Below are positions 21,903 through 23,197 of a stretch of DNA of 23,197 nucleotides, piece after piece. The stretch is from JBGZFC01 sp964631255 (lineage in GTDB: Bacteria > Bacteroidota > Bacteroidia > Bacteroidales > Dysgonomonadaceae). The notes beneath the pieces were generated by a model. It ran no database searches, had not been told where the DNA came from, and saw only the letters and a list, made by a program, of their open reading frames with translations. The first letter of the stretch is position 1, and the number at the start of each line of letters is the position of its first letter. Both the position numbers and the translations under genes were made by a program. The stretch is taken from positions 1 to 23,197 of the forward strand of contig CAZVWS010000032.1 in the NCBI GenBank assembly GCA_964631255.1, in the 5' to 3' direction.

Positions 21903-23197
21903 CACAAAAACATATAGGAAACGTACTCAGTTTATTCGACGGCATGTCGTGTGGACAAATCGCGCTCAATCGTGCCGGAATAACATACGACAAATATTAC
22001 GCTTCCGAAATAGATAAATATGCCATTGAAGTAACGCAAAGCAACTATCCAAATACAATACAGTTGGGGAGCGTTACGGAAGTGGATGTTTCTCAATTAG
22101 AGCCGATTGACCTGCTCATGGGTGGCAGTCCGTGCCAGTCGTTTTCATTTGCTGGCAAGCGCAACGGAATGACAACATCGTGCAACGAGGAAATATATAC
22201 GCTCGAAAGGTACTTAGAACTGAAAGCAGACGGTTTCCAATTTGAGGGTGAATCTTACTTGTTTTGGGAGTATATGCGCATATTAACTGATATACGCAAA
22301 TATAACCCGGGTGTCCTATTCCTGCTCGAAAACGTGGAGATGGGTGCAAAATGGGAGAGGGTGCTATCAGAGGCAATAGGGGTATATGGTGTGCATATAA
22401 ATTCTGCACTCGTTTCAGCGCAGAACCGCAAGAGAATATATTGGACTAACATACGAGTGAGAGAGGAAGGGCTGTTTGGTGAACTCCATTCGGATATCCC
22501 ACAGCCAGAAGATAGAGGAATTTTACTTAAAGATATTCTTGAGGATGAAGTAGATGAGAAGTATTATATCTCTAAAAGGCAATTAGAAAGGTTAGATATT
22601 GGTAATATAAAAATAGCAGGTCAAATATCATTTAAAAATAAAGGGGTCGAAAACGATAAAGCAACCGCATTGTTATCTCGTGATTACAAAGGTATATCAG
22701 GGCATCAAGGATTCAGTGTTTGCGTTGCAATGCGAGGGCGTAACCCAGATAATCCAAGTGATAGAACAACTGGAGCACCAACGGAGCAACGACTTGAGCC
22801 ACGCAGAGATGGAAAGACAAACACTATTACAAGCGTTCAAAAAGATAACTTGGTAATGCAGCTGAACCCATCAAAGGAAAGCGGGGGTGTCCAACCGTAT
22901 CAGCACAATAGATGCTACGATGCAAACGGTATAAGTCCATGTCTGAACACTGATGCAAGAAGTCCTGCAATACTCATCCCTGAAGCAACAGCAAAAGGTT
23001 ATGTAGAGATAGAGCCTGGAGAATGCTTCGATGCCGAAAACATCAACTCTAAAACAAGACGAGGCAGAAAGATGGTTAATAAATCTAACTGTTTAATGGC
23101 AAAGGAAACTGATTTTATGAGGTATGAATATTTTGAGCCGAATGAATCTACAAATCAAACAGATTTAGTCTTAGCAGGTAATATGAGAGGTGGTAAA
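21899..23197 (+). CDS. Phage-type C5-cytosine DNA methyltransferase, 3' partial
   Basis: Open to the last base of the window, so only the first 433 residues are seen. Motif I VLSLFDGMSCGQIAL (9-23) binds SAM, motif IV GGSPCQSFSFAG holds the catalytic Cys79, motif VI is ENV (144-146), and motif VIII is QNRKRIYW (175-182). From about residue 200 a long target-recognition region begins, containing blocks such as RGRNPDNPSDRTTGAPTEQR and YQHNRCYDANGISPCL found in phage 5mC methylases. Such enzymes protect phage DNA from host restriction. No cognate endonuclease is seen. The start overlaps the previous stop as ATGA. Final motifs IX-X lie beyond the window. Confidence 0.93.
   Translation, partial: MTQKHIGNVLSLFDGMSCGQIALNRAGITYDKYYASEIDKYAIEVTQSNYPNTIQLGSVTEVDVSQLEPIDLLMGGSPCQSFSFAGKRNGMTTSCNEEIYTLERYLELKADGFQFEGESYLFWEYMRILTDIRKYNPGVLFLLENVEMGAKWERVLSEAIGVYGVHINSALVSAQNRKRIYWTNIRVREEGLFGELHSDIPQPEDRGILLKDILEDEVDEKYYISKRQLERLDIGNIKIAGQISFKNKGVENDKATALLSRDYKGISGHQGFSVCVAMRGRNPDNPSDRTTGAPTEQRLEPRRDGKTNTITSVQKDNLVMQLNPSKESGGVQPYQHNRCYDANGISPCLNTDARSPAILIPEATAKGYVEIEPGECFDAENINSKTRRGRKMVNKSNCLMAKETDFMRYEYFEPNESTNQTDLVLAGNMRGGK

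Larger units (their letters stand above)
15011..23197. mobile_element. Left part of a tRNA-Met-integrated prophage, right end outside the window
   Basis: The region starts at a tRNA 3' fragment and continues with an S24-type repressor, operator-bearing promoters, a chain of tiny early genes, excisionase-like HTH proteins, DUF1351-RecT-MBL recombination genes and a phage-type cytosine methyltransferase. This order is that of the immunity and early regions of a temperate phage. No integrase, terminase, portal or tail gene is seen, so an integrative element that borrowed phage recombination genes cannot be excluded. Confidence 0.85.

Noticed and set aside
22116..22452. Minus-strand frames inside the methyltransferase gene
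   Set aside because: They are antisense to clear catalytic motifs and have no independent support.
15011..23197. CRISPR array or insertion sequence in the accessory half
   Set aside because: No regularly spaced repeats, transposase or terminal inverted repeats were seen.

Overview
The window comes from a Bacteroidota chromosome, most likely order Bacteroidales. The evidence is the many TAnnTTTG promoter -7 elements, the lack of regular Shine-Dalgarno sites, a PorT-type outer-membrane barrel, a DUF4924-like protein and moderately low GC. It has two halves that meet at about 15,011-15,051.

Left half (1-15,010) is ordinary chromosome. A PorT-like type IX secretion protein, cut by the window edge, converges on a minus-strand operon of mtaB (tRNA ms2t6A37 methylthiotransferase), a lipid A acyltransferase and a GT2 glycosyltransferase. 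Then come a pair of half-size CHR chromate-type transporters, a FabH-like ketoacyl synthase III, a YbdG-type MscS channel, a carboxynorspermidine/saccharopine dehydrogenase-like enzyme followed by a ROK sugar kinase, a DUF4924-like protein, an MBL-fold hydrolase, an overlapping pabB-pabC pair for p-aminobenzoate, a cupin lipoprotein and transaldolase. Several clear intrinsic terminators and TAnnTTTG promoters separate these units.

Right half (15,011 to the end and beyond) is the left part of a prophage or closely related integrated element. It begins at a 3' fragment of an elongator tRNA-Met gene on the minus strand, which marks the attachment site. Next is a minus-strand S24/LexA-type repressor. 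Three near-identical 16-bp operators (ACwGA-N6-TCTGT) follow, two of them directly fused to TATnTTTG promoters. One promoter drives no recognisable protein but a short terminated RNA, then about 300 nt of hairpin-rich, pseudoknot-like sequence. The other drives an early operon of small genes, including two excisionase-like HTH proteins, overlapping by ATGA. A second gene-free, hairpin-rich stretch of about 340 nt with a boxA-like motif lies in front of the recombination module: DUF1351, RecT, a WalJ-like MBL-fold protein, small unknowns and a phage C5-cytosine methyltransferase cut by the window end.

The most novel material is the noncoding part of the prophage: an operator-controlled small RNA, the structured RNA after it, and the boxA-bearing leader of the recT operon. 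No integrase, structural or lysis genes are visible; they should lie to the right, with the rebuilt tRNA-Met at the far end.
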